DNA of 64,000 nucleotides from contig JANPDL010000031.1 of the NCBI GenBank assembly GCA_031431475.1, forward strand, positions 62,001-126,000, read 5' to 3'. The notes under the pieces were generated by a model. It did no database searches. It saw only the letters and a program-made list of their open reading frames with translations, and had not been told where the DNA came from. The DNA is from JADCCX01 sp031431475 (GTDB lineage Bacteria; Pseudomonadota; Alphaproteobacteria; Rhizobiales; Beijerinckiaceae). Position 1 is the first letter of the stretch; each line of letters begins with the position of its first letter. Both the position numbers and the translations under genes were made by a program. Of this stretch, positions 1 to 9,463 are shown piece after piece.

Positions 1-982
1 GGATCATGTCGCCAAGCCTCTTGACGAAGAGCGCATCATCGCCGGGCGGAATGACAAAGCCAGATATCGAATCTTCGATCGCATCAGGCACGCCGCGATA
101 GCCGAAGGCGATACAGGGCAAGCCGTGCGCCTGCGCCTCCAGGAACACCATGCCGATCGGCTCCTCGATAGCGGGCCAGACGAAGATATCCGAGTGTTGC
201 AGCAGGGTACCCATTCGGGTTCTGTCGTCGAAGGCACCATGGAATCGGACCCGGCTTCCGAATGGTTCGAATAGAGATTCGACCTCGCTTCGGCCCGAAC
301 CATCCCCGACGATGTCCAGTGTCCAATCCATGGCGGTGAGCTGGCCAAGTATCGACGCCAATGCCCTGTAGGACTGCACCTTGTTGCCGGATCGCATCAT
401 GGCGATGGTGAGGAGCCTGACCGAGCCCGTCACGCGGGGAGGTCGTTTCATGCTGGCCAATGGCCATTCCGAAAGATCGAGAAAAGGCTTGAGGTGAACT
501 ACTGTCTGCGTGCGCGGACGCAGCCGATCAAGCATTACCTTGTCATGGGCTGTCGGCGCAATAATCAGTCCGGCGGCATCGCTCGCCGCTTCAGCCAGTC
601 GATGCCCCTCGGCCCATGGGCCGTCGGCACGGCGAGGTGACCGTGAGCTCTCGGCAATGACATAGGGCAGGTCGAGCGCTCGGGCGAGAGCAGGGCCGAT
701 CAGATCGGGTGCCTTGTAATAATTGTGATAGGTGAAGACGAGGGTCGCCTTTTCGCGCGCCCCGGCCTCCCTTGCCAGGCAGCGGTCAAGCTCTGCTGTC
801 GCCGCACTCTCAATTTTCGGCAGTTCGTCCGGTGTTGAGCAGCGGGTTCGCAACCGCGACACCAGATCAGTCTGAAACCCGAGCCCATCCAGAAGCCCCA
901 TGAACTGCCGGGCAATCAGCCGGTCACCCGAGGGTACGGGGTGATCTGGCGGCTTCAGCGGTGCGAGGAAAAGGCAACGCAA
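1..982 (-). CDS. Glycosyltransferase, GT4-like (C-terminus cut by window edge)
   Basis: About 327 residues are visible; the 3' end lies beyond position 1. Translation from the TTG at 982-980 gives an N-terminus of the glycan-transferase Rossmann type (RCLFLAPLKPPDHPVPSGDR), and the C-terminal half carries the GT4 pattern: a GSVRLLTIAMM strand, WTLDIVGDGSGR, then the donor-site segment EEPIGMVFLEAQAHGLP with the E-x7-E arrangement, followed by IPPGDD. No ATG fits in this frame near the preceding stop, so the TTG start is the best choice, 8 bases after the permease stop. It is the last visible gene of an operon that contains three more glycosyltransferases and an importer. Donor and acceptor are unknown. 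Family call firm, function open. Confidence 0.85.
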   Translation of the reverse strand, partial: MRCLFLAPLKPPDHPVPSGDRLIARQFMGLLDGLGFQTDLVSRLRTRCSTPDELPKIESAATAELDRCLAREAGAREKATLVFTYHNYYKAPDLIGPALARALDLPYVIAESSRSPRRADGPWAEGHRLAEAASDAAGLIIAPTAHDKVMLDRLRPRTQTVVHLKPFLDLSEWPLASMKRPPRVTGSVRLLTIAMMRSGNKVQSYRALASILGQLTAMDWTLDIVGDGSGRSEVESLFEPFGSRVRFHGAFDDRTRMGTLLQHSDIFVWPAIEEPIGMVFLEAQAHGLPCIAFGYRGVPDAIEDSISGFVIPPGDDALFVKRLGDMI

Positions 983-990
983 GGCCGCAG

Positions 991-2163
991 TTACCTGTAG
1001 GGATCAGCGGCATCACGCAGGCCGTCGCCCAGGAAATTGAAGGCAAGGATCACGAGGATCACAGGCGCCACCGGCAACATCAACCAAGGATACAGCGCCA
1101 CGACATTGATGTTCTGCGCTTCGTTGAGCATGACGCCCCACGAGGTGATGGGTGCGCGCAAGCCGAGGCCCAGGAAGGACAACGCCGTCTCGCCCAGGAT
1201 CATGCCGGGAATCGCCACCGTTGCCTTGGCGATGATATGGCTCATGAAGCCGGGAATGAGATGCCGCCCCACGATACGCGGCGTGCGAGCCCCCATCAGC
1301 TGGGCCGCCATGACATAGTCCTCCTCGCGCAGCGACAACAGCTTCGAGCGCACGGCGCGGGCGAGACCCGTCCAGTCGATCAGGCCCAGAATGATGGTGA
1401 TCCCGAAATAGACGACCATCGGACTCCATGTGGCTGGCATGATGGAGGCCAATGCCATCCACAGCGGAATATGCGGTAACGCCTGAATCACCTCGATGAT
1501 GCGCTGCGTCACAACATCGAAGGTCCCACCATAATAACCGGCCAGACCACCGATGATGATTCCGAGAATAAAGCTGACTGAGACCCCTAGCACGCCGATG
1601 GTGAGGGATACCCGCGCTCCGTAGAGGATGCGGGTGAAAATATCACGCCCGAGCCTGTCGGTACCCATCAGGAACAGCGTGCCTTTTTCTGCCGGGCAGA
1701 TGACATGGCCTCGCGCCTCGAATAACCCCCAGAAATCGTAGGCATCACCGCTACAGAAGAAGCGGATGGGTTGCACCTTCGTCGTGTCGATCTCGTAGTT
1801 GCGGCGCAGTGTCTCGACATCGAGCTTCTGCTCGTAACCATAGACAAAGGGACCAACAAAGCGTCCCTCGTGAAAGAGATGAATACCCTGCGGCGGCGCT
1901 CGCACGAAATCCGTGTTGCGCGTCTGGCTCCCGTAAGGCGCGAAGATCTCACAGAGCATCGCAACCATGTACATCGTAACCAGGAAAGCGCCTGACCAGA
2001 CCGCCAGCTTGTGCCGCTTGAATTTCAGCCACATCAGCTGCCACTGCGAAGCCAGTGCTGCTTTCTCCTGCTCGGGCGTCAACCGCATGACAGATTGCGG
2101 ATCGAACGGCGCTGTCGAGACGAAATGCGGCAGTGGCTTGTCGGCGGATGCCATCGTACTCAT
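991..2163 (-). CDS. ABC permease, OppC/YejE type with large periplasmic insertion
   Basis: 390 residues, longer than a typical OppC/DppC protein (about 300). One N-terminal membrane segment is followed by a roughly 100-residue insertion rich in F, Y and G (around residues 70-170), then the family hallmark MGTDRLGRDIFTRILYGAR and five more membrane segments containing the EAA loop (AQLMGARTPRIVGRHLIPG). I recall this kind of insertion from OppC-like permeases linked to oligosaccharide rather than peptide uptake; that is memory, not a search. The gene overlaps the upstream permease gene by 4 bases (ATGA), so the two should be translated together as the two halves of one membrane pore. Confidence 0.9.
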   Translation of the reverse strand: MSTMASADKPLPHFVSTAPFDPQSVMRLTPEQEKAALASQWQLMWLKFKRHKLAVWSGAFLVTMYMVAMLCEIFAPYGSQTRNTDFVRAPPQGIHLFHEGRFVGPFVYGYEQKLDVETLRRNYEIDTTKVQPIRFFCSGDAYDFWGLFEARGHVICPAEKGTLFLMGTDRLGRDIFTRILYGARVSLTIGVLGVSVSFILGIIIGGLAGYYGGTFDVVTQRIIEVIQALPHIPLWMALASIMPATWSPMVVYFGITIILGLIDWTGLARAVRSKLLSLREEDYVMAAQLMGARTPRIVGRHLIPGFMSHIIAKATVAIPGMILGETALSFLGLGLRAPITSWGVMLNEAQNINVVALYPWLMLPVAPVILVILAFNFLGDGLRDAADPYR

Positions 2164-3161
2164 TTCGAAGCCCCGCCCTGCAGACGCACGCGCGGATCAA
2201 GCAGTGCCAGCGCCAGATCGGAGATCAGCACACCGATCACGGTGAGGATCGCGAGGAACATCAGGAAAGAACCCGCGAGATACATATCCTGCGCCTGCAA
2301 GGCGCGGATCAGAAGCGGGCCTGTGGTGGGTAGCGAGAGCACGATGGCCACAAGCTCGGCACCGGACACCACGGCAGGCAGTACACTGCCGATATCGGAG
2401 ACAAAAAAATTGAGCGACATGCGGAAGGGATATTTCATCAGTGCCCGGCCCGGTGGCAGGCCTTTCGCCCGCGCCGTCGTGACATATTGCTTCTCCAGCT
2501 CATCCAGAAGGTTGGCCCGGACTGCGCGGATCATGCCGCCCGTGCCAGTCATCCCGATCACCACGACGGGCAGCCAGATGTGCTTGAGGATGGAGATGGA
2601 CTTCTCCCAGCTCATGGGCTGGTTGAGATACTCTGGTGCCATCAGCCCGCCAATCGACAGGCCAAACCAGGCATTGGCGAAATACATCACGACAAGCGCC
2701 AGCAGGAAATGCGGCATGGCGAGGCCCATGAGCCCGAACAGAGTCAGTCCGTAATCGCCCCAGCTGTATTGATGCGTGGCCGAGTAGATGCCGATGGGGA
2801 AAGCGATGGCCCAGGTGAAGAGGATGGTCAGCACCGAGATGGCAATGGTCAATAGTAACTTGTCGCCGATCACATCGCGGACGGGCAGCTGATACTCGAA
2901 CGAGTAGCCGAAATCGCCGCGCACGAAATCCCACAGCCAGTAGAAGTATCGCTGCACCGGCGGCTTGTCGAAATGGTACTCCTTCTTGAGAAACTCGACG
3001 CGACTCATGTCGGCGCGCTCGCCCTGGGCCTGCATCTCGGACTGGTAGGTCTCGAAGAAATCGCCGGGTGGTAACTCCATCACAGTGAAGATAAGCGCGC
3101 TGGCGATGAACAGCGTCGGGATCATCAGCAAGGCACGGCGGAGAATATAACTCAGCAGCAT
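2160..3161 (-). CDS. ABC permease, OppB/YejB type
   Basis: 333 residues. The opening MLLSYILRRALLMIPTLF is the classic N-terminal membrane helix of OppB/DppB/YejB permeases. It is followed by PPGDFFE, an amphipathic periplasmic part, and five further membrane segments. The EAA-like coupling loop (YVTTARAKGLPPGRALMKYP) contacts the ATPase, and the sequence ends in the conserved DPRVRLQ. It starts 2 bases after the substrate-binding protein stop and overlaps the next permease by 4 bases. It pairs with that permease and uses the dual ATPase encoded upstream. The family is certain; the substrate cannot be read from it. Confidence 0.92.
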   Translation of the reverse strand: MLLSYILRRALLMIPTLFIASALIFTVMELPPGDFFETYQSEMQAQGERADMSRVEFLKKEYHFDKPPVQRYFYWLWDFVRGDFGYSFEYQLPVRDVIGDKLLLTIAISVLTILFTWAIAFPIGIYSATHQYSWGDYGLTLFGLMGLAMPHFLLALVVMYFANAWFGLSIGGLMAPEYLNQPMSWEKSISILKHIWLPVVVIGMTGTGGMIRAVRANLLDELEKQYVTTARAKGLPPGRALMKYPFRMSLNFFVSDIGSVLPAVVSGAELVAIVLSLPTTGPLLIRALQAQDMYLAGSFLMFLAILTVIGVLISDLALALLDPRVRLQGGASK

Positions 3162-3163
3162 GA

Positions 3164-5080
3164 TCAGGTCCTCCGCTCTGGGTCGATGAGCCAGAAGGTG
3201 TCCGGCCGGTACACCCCGAGGAATGCGCCGGGCTCGAAGCTGTACCAGCCATCATCCGGTACATTCCTGAGGCGGCGGGAGGCGACAACGGGCTGGAAAG
3301 TGCTGTTGACGATGCCGATCGAAAAGACGTTCTGCGCATGGTTGACCAGCATTTTCCGCCAGATATCCGCCCGTTCCTCGCGCGTCGATGAGTGCCGCCA
3401 TGACTCAAGCAGATCCGCAAGCTCCTTCACCTCCGGCATGTCGATGGCATCACCTGAACGACCCATCGTTTCCGCAAACTGACCGAAACGCGGCCACTGA
3501 TACTGACCACGGTTGCTGGGGGCCAGTGCATCGGGCTCCATATCCGGCCCGGCAATGGCGTTGTCGAGCCCCTGCCAGAGCGACAGCACTGTCTCGCCAA
3601 TCAGGATACGGCGGCGGAACAATTCGCGCTGGGCCGAGCGGTAGAACAGCCGGATACCGATATCGCGGAAGTTGTCGATGATCAGTTCGACACTGTCTGT
3701 CTCGTCCGTCTTCTCGCCCGAGCCCTCTATGGTCACCTCGGCACGGCGTCCGTCCGGCAGCAGGCGCACGCCATCCCAGTCGCGTTTGTGCAAACCTGCC
3801 TGATCAAGCAGCGCGTTGGCCAGCTTGGGATCATATTGAGCCCAGGCTTCACGCATGGAAGGCTCCGACATTGGGCTGGCTGCGATCAGCGTGTTCGCGC
3901 CTGGCTTGGCAAGGCCATAAAAAATGACGTTGTTGATGTCGCGGCGGTTGATTGCCACCGAGAAGGCTCGGCGGACGCGAACATCGCGCAGCACAGCGCG
4001 CCATCCAGGATCCAAGGTGTTGAGGTTGGGGTAGATCGCAAGCCGCGCGCCTTCTGCGTTACGCCAGAGCTTCACCGAGAAGTCCTTCTGCTTCTCCGCC
4101 GTTTTCAGGAAGGTGTAGTTGTCGAAGCTGAGATAGCGGACCTGGAGATCGCTGTCGCCTGCACCAACCTTGGTCGGAATCAGTGAACCCGTCGCGGTAT
4201 TGATGATGATACGATCAAGATAAGGCAATTGCTGGCCTTTCTCGTCGATCCTGTGGAAGAACGGGTTGCGCTCGAACACAAAACGCTCTGCTGGTGGTGG
4301 CGTGACATTGCGCCAAGGCTCAAGTGTCGGCAAATCGGGGTTCTCGTTGCGGTAGAGGCGTGCTTTCTGCTCGTGCAGTGCCGTCCAGTCCTTAAGCCGA
4401 TGTGTCCTCACCTCGGTTTGCAGGGCCGCTGGTTCGGCGAGACGCTCGTGGAAGCGCCGCATGTAATGGGCGGGCAGATAGATATACATCGGCTGCGCAC
4501 CGGCGACCGCAGGCAGAAACGACGGGTTTGGGCTGGTCCAAGAGAAACGGATGCGGCGGCTGTCAATGATGTCGACCGCTGGTGGCTTGCCATCGGTCAG
4601 CATCGCCATCGGCGGACCGCCTGGCGAAAGCCGTGCATTGTTGGCCACATCCTCCCACCAGTAGCGGAAATCCTCCGTGGTGAATGGCATGCCGTCGGAC
4701 CAGCGATGTCCCTCGCGGATGGTCAGCGTGAAACGCCGACCATCCTCGACCTGCACGTCTTCCAGGATGTCAGGCTCCAGCTCCTGCTTCTCATTGAAGC
4801 CGACAAGCCGTGCGTAGCCGTAGAGGCTCATCATGCGCAGGTCGCGCTGGTCAGCCATGATCATGCGGATCTCGCCACCGGGCTTGCCGGGCTCGCGCTT
4901 GCGGTCGACGAGGCGGGTCACATGCGGTGTCACGGGCAGGCGTGCAGCCATTGGCGGCAACGCGCCCTTCTGCACCCGTTCAACCAGCAGCGGCGGCTCA
5001 ATCTGCGCCATAGCGGCGGAGCTGCACAGCAAAGCCGCTAGGGCTGCAACAATTATCCGGATTTTGCGCAAATGCTTCAT
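3164..5080 (-). CDS. Extracellular solute-binding protein, family 5 (long form)
   Basis: 638 residues with a clear signal peptide (KIRIIVAALAALLCSSAAMAQ, cut after AMA). Family-5 signatures include HRWSDGMPFTTEDFRYWWED and DVRVRRAFSVAINRRDI. It is about 100 residues longer than DppA/OppA and resembles the long YejA/AgpA-like group, which includes binding proteins for oligosaccharides as well as peptides. It should capture the solute in the periplasm for the two permeases encoded directly downstream. Its start overlaps the ATPase stop by 4 bases (ATGA). Because it sits among glycosyltransferases, a carbohydrate or glycoconjugate ligand is attractive, but this is inference. Confidence 0.88.
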   Translation of the reverse strand: MKHLRKIRIIVAALAALLCSSAAMAQIEPPLLVERVQKGALPPMAARLPVTPHVTRLVDRKREPGKPGGEIRMIMADQRDLRMMSLYGYARLVGFNEKQELEPDILEDVQVEDGRRFTLTIREGHRWSDGMPFTTEDFRYWWEDVANNARLSPGGPPMAMLTDGKPPAVDIIDSRRIRFSWTSPNPSFLPAVAGAQPMYIYLPAHYMRRFHERLAEPAALQTEVRTHRLKDWTALHEQKARLYRNENPDLPTLEPWRNVTPPPAERFVFERNPFFHRIDEKGQQLPYLDRIIINTATGSLIPTKVGAGDSDLQVRYLSFDNYTFLKTAEKQKDFSVKLWRNAEGARLAIYPNLNTLDPGWRAVLRDVRVRRAFSVAINRRDINNVIFYGLAKPGANTLIAASPMSEPSMREAWAQYDPKLANALLDQAGLHKRDWDGVRLLPDGRRAEVTIEGSGEKTDETDSVELIIDNFRDIGIRLFYRSAQRELFRRRILIGETVLSLWQGLDNAIAGPDMEPDALAPSNRGQYQWPRFGQFAETMGRSGDAIDMPEVKELADLLESWRHSSTREERADIWRKMLVNHAQNVFSIGIVNSTFQPVVASRRLRNVPDDGWYSFEPGAFLGVYRPDTFWLIDPERRT

Positions 5081-6990
5081 GCCATGAGTTCCCGCATATC
5101 CGCCGCGCGATTGGCAAGAACCATATGCCCGTGACCAAGATCAATCGGTGCAAGATCGCCTGGCACACCATGGTGCTGGAAGACCTTCGGCCATTGCAGC
5201 ATGTCGGATGCACCCTTCACTGACAGGATATCGAAATCCAGCGGCCGGTCGAGATCGGCGTAGGGAACGGCTTTCAGGAGCGCTTTGGTGTAAGCATGTA
5301 CGGGGCGCGTGAAGAGGAGATGACGCGGTGCTACCTCGACGATGCGGCCATTGGCCATGACGGCAATGCGGTCGGCCATGTAGTTTACAACAGCAAGGTT
5401 GTGGGAGATGAAGAGGTAGGTCAGCCCCAGCTCCTTCGCCAGATCCTTCAGCAGGTTAAGCACCTGCGCCTGCACAGAGACGTCAAGCGCTGACACCGGC
5501 TCGTCGCAGACCATCAGATCGGGCGAAAGCGCCAGTGATCGCGCGATGCCGATGCGCTGTTTCTGCCCTCCCGAAAAGCTGTGGGGATAACGGCTGAGAA
5601 AGCGCGGGTCGAGGCCGACCGCATGCATCAGTTCCGTGACGCGGTGGTCCCGCTCGTCCGGCGTTCCGACGCTGTGAATGTCGAGCGGCTCGCGTAACAC
5701 ATCGCGCACCGTCATGCGTGGCGAAAGCGAGCTTGCGGGATCCTGAAACACCATCTGCATGCGGGGGCGGAAATCGCGCAACGCCTTGCCTTGCAGCGCC
5801 AGGACATCGATCTCCTCGCCATCCTTGCAATAGGTCACGCTGCCGGACGAGGCCGAGACCGCCCGCATGATAACCTTGCTGACGGTTGTCTTGCCGCAGC
5901 CGCTTTCGCCGACAAGGCCGAGGCACTCACCGGGATGGATCGCGAACGAAACGTCATCAACTGCCTTGAGTTCACGGTCGCCCTTGGCGCTGAACCAGCT
6001 GCCAAAACGCAGCATGTAGGCCTTCGAGAGATTCTTCACTTCGAGAAGAGGTTTCTGCGCTGCGGCAGCAGCAGGGGCGATGTCCTTCGCTGTGGCGGGT
6101 GTCAGCGGCCCGGCCTTGATTTCCCTGAGCGGAATAAGGCGCTCGCCTTCCTGCATGTCGAAATGTGGAAGAGCCTTGAGGAGTGCCTTCAGATAGGGGT
6201 GACCGGGTCGCCGGAAAATGTCTTCAGCAGCGCCAGCTTCCATGATCTTGCCGTGATAGATCACGACCACTTCATCCGCCATATTGGCGACCACGCCCAG
6301 ATCATGGGTGATCATCAGGATGGCCATGCCGAGTTCCTGCTGCAGGTCCTTCATCAGCTTCAGCACCTGCGCCTGGACCGTGACATCCAGTGCAGTGGTA
6401 GGCTCGTCGGCGATCAGAAGAGCAGGACGGCAGATAAGCGCCATGGCGAGCATGGCCCTCTGTCGAAGCCCGCCCGAAAGCTCGAAAGGATATTGGTCAA
6501 AAGCGCGGTCCGGGTCGCGGAAACCCACCTTGCCCAGCATGTCGACCACTGCGCTTCGCACCGCATCCTTGCTGACGGGCTTGTGCAGCTGCAACGCTTC
6601 ACCGATCTGGTCGCCGATGCGATGCACAGGCGACAGTGACGACATCGGCTCCTGAAAAATCATGCCGATTCGACCACCGCGCAGTTCCTGCATCTCGGGA
6701 CCATGGCGGTCGAAGGCGGCAATCTCCAGTGCGTCTGCCGGCAGATTGGGATCGCGGAAGGTAATGCGCCCGCCAATGATATCGCCGTTGCGCGGCAGCA
6801 GGCCCATGATCGCCTGGCTGATGACAGATTTTCCCGATCCTGATTCACCCACAAGCGCAACCGTCTTGCCCGGTGGTACCCGCAGGCTGACGCCCTTCAC
6901 GACCTCGTTGGTGATGCCGGGCATGCGGAACCCGATCCGGAGATCCTCGATCTCCAGCAAATTCCGGATGGTGTTATTTTCTACCGTCAT
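5077..6990 (-). CDS. ABC ATPase, two nucleotide-binding domains (YejF/GsiA type)
   Basis: A fused DppD-DppF type protein of about 637 residues. Domain 1 has Walker A GESGSGKS, signature LSGGLRQRAM and Walker B IADEPTTALD; domain 2 has GESGCGKT, SGGQKQRIGIA and VCDEPVSALD. All catalytic motifs are intact in both halves. Each half ends in the oligopeptide-transporter C-terminal extension (HPYLKALLKALPH and VHAYTKALLKAVPY). The ATG at 6990 is favoured over the ATG at 6996 because a GGGGA ribosome site ends six bases before it and it abuts the previous stop in a TGATG junction. It energises uptake through the two permeases encoded two and three genes downstream. Confidence 0.93.
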   Translation of the reverse strand: MTVENNTIRNLLEIEDLRIGFRMPGITNEVVKGVSLRVPPGKTVALVGESGSGKSVISQAIMGLLPRNGDIIGGRITFRDPNLPADALEIAAFDRHGPEMQELRGGRIGMIFQEPMSSLSPVHRIGDQIGEALQLHKPVSKDAVRSAVVDMLGKVGFRDPDRAFDQYPFELSGGLRQRAMLAMALICRPALLIADEPTTALDVTVQAQVLKLMKDLQQELGMAILMITHDLGVVANMADEVVVIYHGKIMEAGAAEDIFRRPGHPYLKALLKALPHFDMQEGERLIPLREIKAGPLTPATAKDIAPAAAAAQKPLLEVKNLSKAYMLRFGSWFSAKGDRELKAVDDVSFAIHPGECLGLVGESGCGKTTVSKVIMRAVSASSGSVTYCKDGEEIDVLALQGKALRDFRPRMQMVFQDPASSLSPRMTVRDVLREPLDIHSVGTPDERDHRVTELMHAVGLDPRFLSRYPHSFSGGQKQRIGIARSLALSPDLMVCDEPVSALDVSVQAQVLNLLKDLAKELGLTYLFISHNLAVVNYMADRIAVMANGRIVEVAPRHLLFTRPVHAYTKALLKAVPYADLDRPLDFDILSVKGASDMLQWPKVFQHHGVPGDLAPIDLGHGHMVLANRAADMRELMA

Positions 6991-8192
6991 CAACATTCCC
7001 CGGAAAGAGAAGACAGCACTGGTGCGCGAGATTCAACCAGCTTGTTCAATACCAATTTGCTATGGAACGCGGCCAGCAGGATCGTCGCAGTTAGTCGGCT
7101 GCCGTCGAGCTGCACCGGAGATGATCGCGGCAGCGAAACGGCGTGGCAGATCGCGGCAGCGACGGTTTCCGGACCAAGCGCATTCTCATGCAAAACAGCG
7201 GCTCGGCCAGAAGCCGCCAGCGCCTCTGCACGCAGGGTCTGCTCCGTTTCTCCGCCCGCAGCGAAAGGCACCAGAACTGCAGGGCAGCCTGCAACAAGGA
7301 TATCTGCCACCGTATTGTATCCAGCCTGCGAGACAGAGACATATGCACTTGCCAGACAGGTCGGCAGGTCGGGAGTACAGCGGATCATATCGATGCGAAC
7401 AGACGAATCGGCAGCTAGGGTCCGAAGACGGATGTATTCGAACTCGGGCAGATTGGGTCCAGCCAGCACGAGCCACGGGGCATCACGGAATGGAGTCCTC
7501 GGCGCAGCAAGGATGCTGGCTTCCAGCAATTTCGCACCAACCGCGCCACCGCCTGCCGAGACAATGACAGTTTGCGTCTTGCTGGTGGCCACAGGGCGAT
7601 CAGCGCCGACCAGACCCGTGTAGCGGGTCCGGTCAGCAATGCGGTGAGCTAGCGGGAATGTCCTTGCGAGTGGTGTCAAAACCCGGTCGCCATGGACAAG
7701 CACAAGATCGAAATAGCGATCCACGAGATCGACCGTTTCCTCCGCCCGTCCGGGTTTACGGCTTTCCTGCAAAAGATCACGGATCGAGGCCGCAATGACT
7801 GGCACTTTCATCACTTTCGCTGCTTCAAGCAGAGCCAGCAATTCAAACCGCATCTGGCGGCGCCCGAAAGGAAAGGCCTCGAGCAGCAGAATGTCTGGCT
7901 GCGTTCGTTGTAGGCACGCCAGAAGTTGATCGCGCCGCGCCGCCTTGTCAGCCTCCGCAAACAATCGCCCGTCAGCATGCAGAAGTGTCGTCATATCGGA
8001 TGCGGTCACCTTGACGGGTAAGAGCTGGACCAGATCAACGCCATCAACAGGACGCAATCCGGCATCCAGTCCGCCCTGCACAAGGGTTGTCCGTACACCA
8101 GCCGCATGCAGTGCCCGGACGACGTGGTTGACGCGAGCGAGATGCCCGATGCCCAGCAGATGCTGCACATAGACAAGGGCCCGCGCACTCAT
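6990..8192 (-). CDS. Predicted glycosyltransferase, COG4671-like
   Basis: 400 residues. The N-terminus VYVQHLLGIGHLARVNHVVR has the H-x-G-x-GH-x-x-R pattern of the MurG-fold family known as predicted glycosyltransferase COG4671. The C-terminal donor-binding half has VIVSAGGGAVGAKLL, then SQAGYNTVADILVAGCPAVLVPF followed by EQTLRAEAL, which is the usual nucleotide-sugar pocket of GT-B enzymes of this type. It is a distant paralogue of the product encoded at 9460-10734. It overlaps the upstream glycosyltransferase gene by 4 bases and touches the ATPase start, so it is part of one transcript. Substrates unknown. Confidence 0.8.
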   Translation of the reverse strand: MSARALVYVQHLLGIGHLARVNHVVRALHAAGVRTTLVQGGLDAGLRPVDGVDLVQLLPVKVTASDMTTLLHADGRLFAEADKAARRDQLLACLQRTQPDILLLEAFPFGRRQMRFELLALLEAAKVMKVPVIAASIRDLLQESRKPGRAEETVDLVDRYFDLVLVHGDRVLTPLARTFPLAHRIADRTRYTGLVGADRPVATSKTQTVIVSAGGGAVGAKLLEASILAAPRTPFRDAPWLVLAGPNLPEFEYIRLRTLAADSSVRIDMIRCTPDLPTCLASAYVSVSQAGYNTVADILVAGCPAVLVPFAAGGETEQTLRAEALAASGRAAVLHENALGPETVAAAICHAVSLPRSSPVQLDGSRLTATILLAAFHSKLVLNKLVESRAPVLSSLSGEC

Positions 8193-9463
8193 TCTGCTGC
8201 AACGCCCCTGGCCATGTCCGGCGCTACCCGCAGGTCCGCCGGGAAAAGACCGATCAGGCCGGACATGGCCTTGTCGTGATCAAACAGATGAAAAACCTTC
8301 TGCGATACGGTGCGGCCGAGCCGGTAGCGCTCCACCGGATTGGCTGCTAGCCGCCCCAGCACTGCTGCCAGTGCCCCTGAATCATCCGGGGGAACGATGC
8401 AGCCCGTCACGCCGTTTTCGATCAGCTCAGTCACGCCCGAGACGGGTGTTGAAACCAACGTCAGGCCCTGACTGCCAGCCTCCATCAGAACATTCGGCAA
8501 GCCATCGCGGTCGCCGTCACTGGCGATCCGGCAAGGCAGAACAAAGACGTCATGCGCAGCGTAAGCGGCGATCACCTGTTCCTGCGCCTGCGCTCCCATA
8601 AACTGGCAACGATCAGCAATGCCTTCGGCTTTCGCCTGCGCCGTCAACTGTTTCACAAGCGAGCCGCCGCCAATATGCGTCCATGTCCAGTGAAGCCCGA
8701 CAGGAAGAGCCGCGAGGGCTTCAATCAATGTATCAAGCCCCTTCTTTTCCACGGCACGGGCGACGGTGAGAAAGCGAATGGGCTTGCTGGCATCAGCACC
8801 GGTTCGCTCCGATGATGGCGCAAGCAGCGGCCGGAAGCGTGAAAGATCAAGTCCGTGGTACACAAGCCGTGCCAGCTTGTCAGGTGGAGCCAGCTTGTTT
8901 AGACGATCAAGACCGGCCTCGGTGCAGGTCACTGTGAAGTCCGCATGCTCAAGCTTTGCCGCAAGCTCGCGATCCGGTGTCGTCCAGATATCCTTGGCAT
9001 GGGCTGAGCAGGACCATGGCAGACTTGTCAGGATACTCGCATAACGGGCGACGCTTGCCGGTGTGTGGATGAAATGCGCGTGGATCCGGGCGACGTCTTC
9101 TGGCATTTCCGCCGCAAGCACTGCGGCCTGTCCGAAACGTCGGATACGGTTGCGGGAGATGTCATGGCGAAGATCACTCAAGAATGTTCGGAAGGCGGAG
9201 CGAAACATCGGCATGCGCGACGCCGTCAACAATGACTTCAAAACCCGCATAGGCGCGTCATGCAGGTATTCCGGCAGATAACTCACCGGAGCTTCGATCT
9301 CGCGATGCACGGGATGCACGGCTTTGTCCGTCGGATGCCGCATCGAGATGATGCGAAGCTTGAAGCCCATCTTTTCCAGCGACAAAATTTCCTGCGCGAT
9401 AAATGTTTCCGACAGTCGCGGATAACCTTTGACGAGCACGACGAGGGTCTGACGTGCACTCAT
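8189..9463 (-). CDS. Glycosyltransferase family 4 (colanic-acid WcaL/AmsK-like)
   Basis: 424 residues. Starts VVLVKGYPRLSETFIAQEI, the standard opening of GT4 enzymes of the WcaL/AmsK/EpsD type, followed by IHAHFIHTPASVA and SAHAKDIW acceptor-side motifs. The C-terminal half has FLTVARAVEKKGLDTLIEAL, VLPCRIASDGDRDGLPNVLM followed by EAGSQG, and an IPPDDSGALA tail motif. These are cytosolic enzymes that add hexoses to lipid-linked or similar acceptors. It overlaps both neighbouring glycosyltransferases by 4 bases (ATGA). Both junctions share the sequence AGAATGAGTGC, so this and the next protein start with the same residues MSAR. Family firm, acceptor unknown. Confidence 0.88.
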   Translation of the reverse strand: MSARQTLVVLVKGYPRLSETFIAQEILSLEKMGFKLRIISMRHPTDKAVHPVHREIEAPVSYLPEYLHDAPMRVLKSLLTASRMPMFRSAFRTFLSDLRHDISRNRIRRFGQAAVLAAEMPEDVARIHAHFIHTPASVARYASILTSLPWSCSAHAKDIWTTPDRELAAKLEHADFTVTCTEAGLDRLNKLAPPDKLARLVYHGLDLSRFRPLLAPSSERTGADASKPIRFLTVARAVEKKGLDTLIEALAALPVGLHWTWTHIGGGSLVKQLTAQAKAEGIADRCQFMGAQAQEQVIAAYAAHDVFVLPCRIASDGDRDGLPNVLMEAGSQGLTLVSTPVSGVTELIENGVTGCIVPPDDSGALAAVLGRLAANPVERYRLGRTVSQKVFHLFDHDKAMSGLIGLFPADLRVAPDMARGVAAE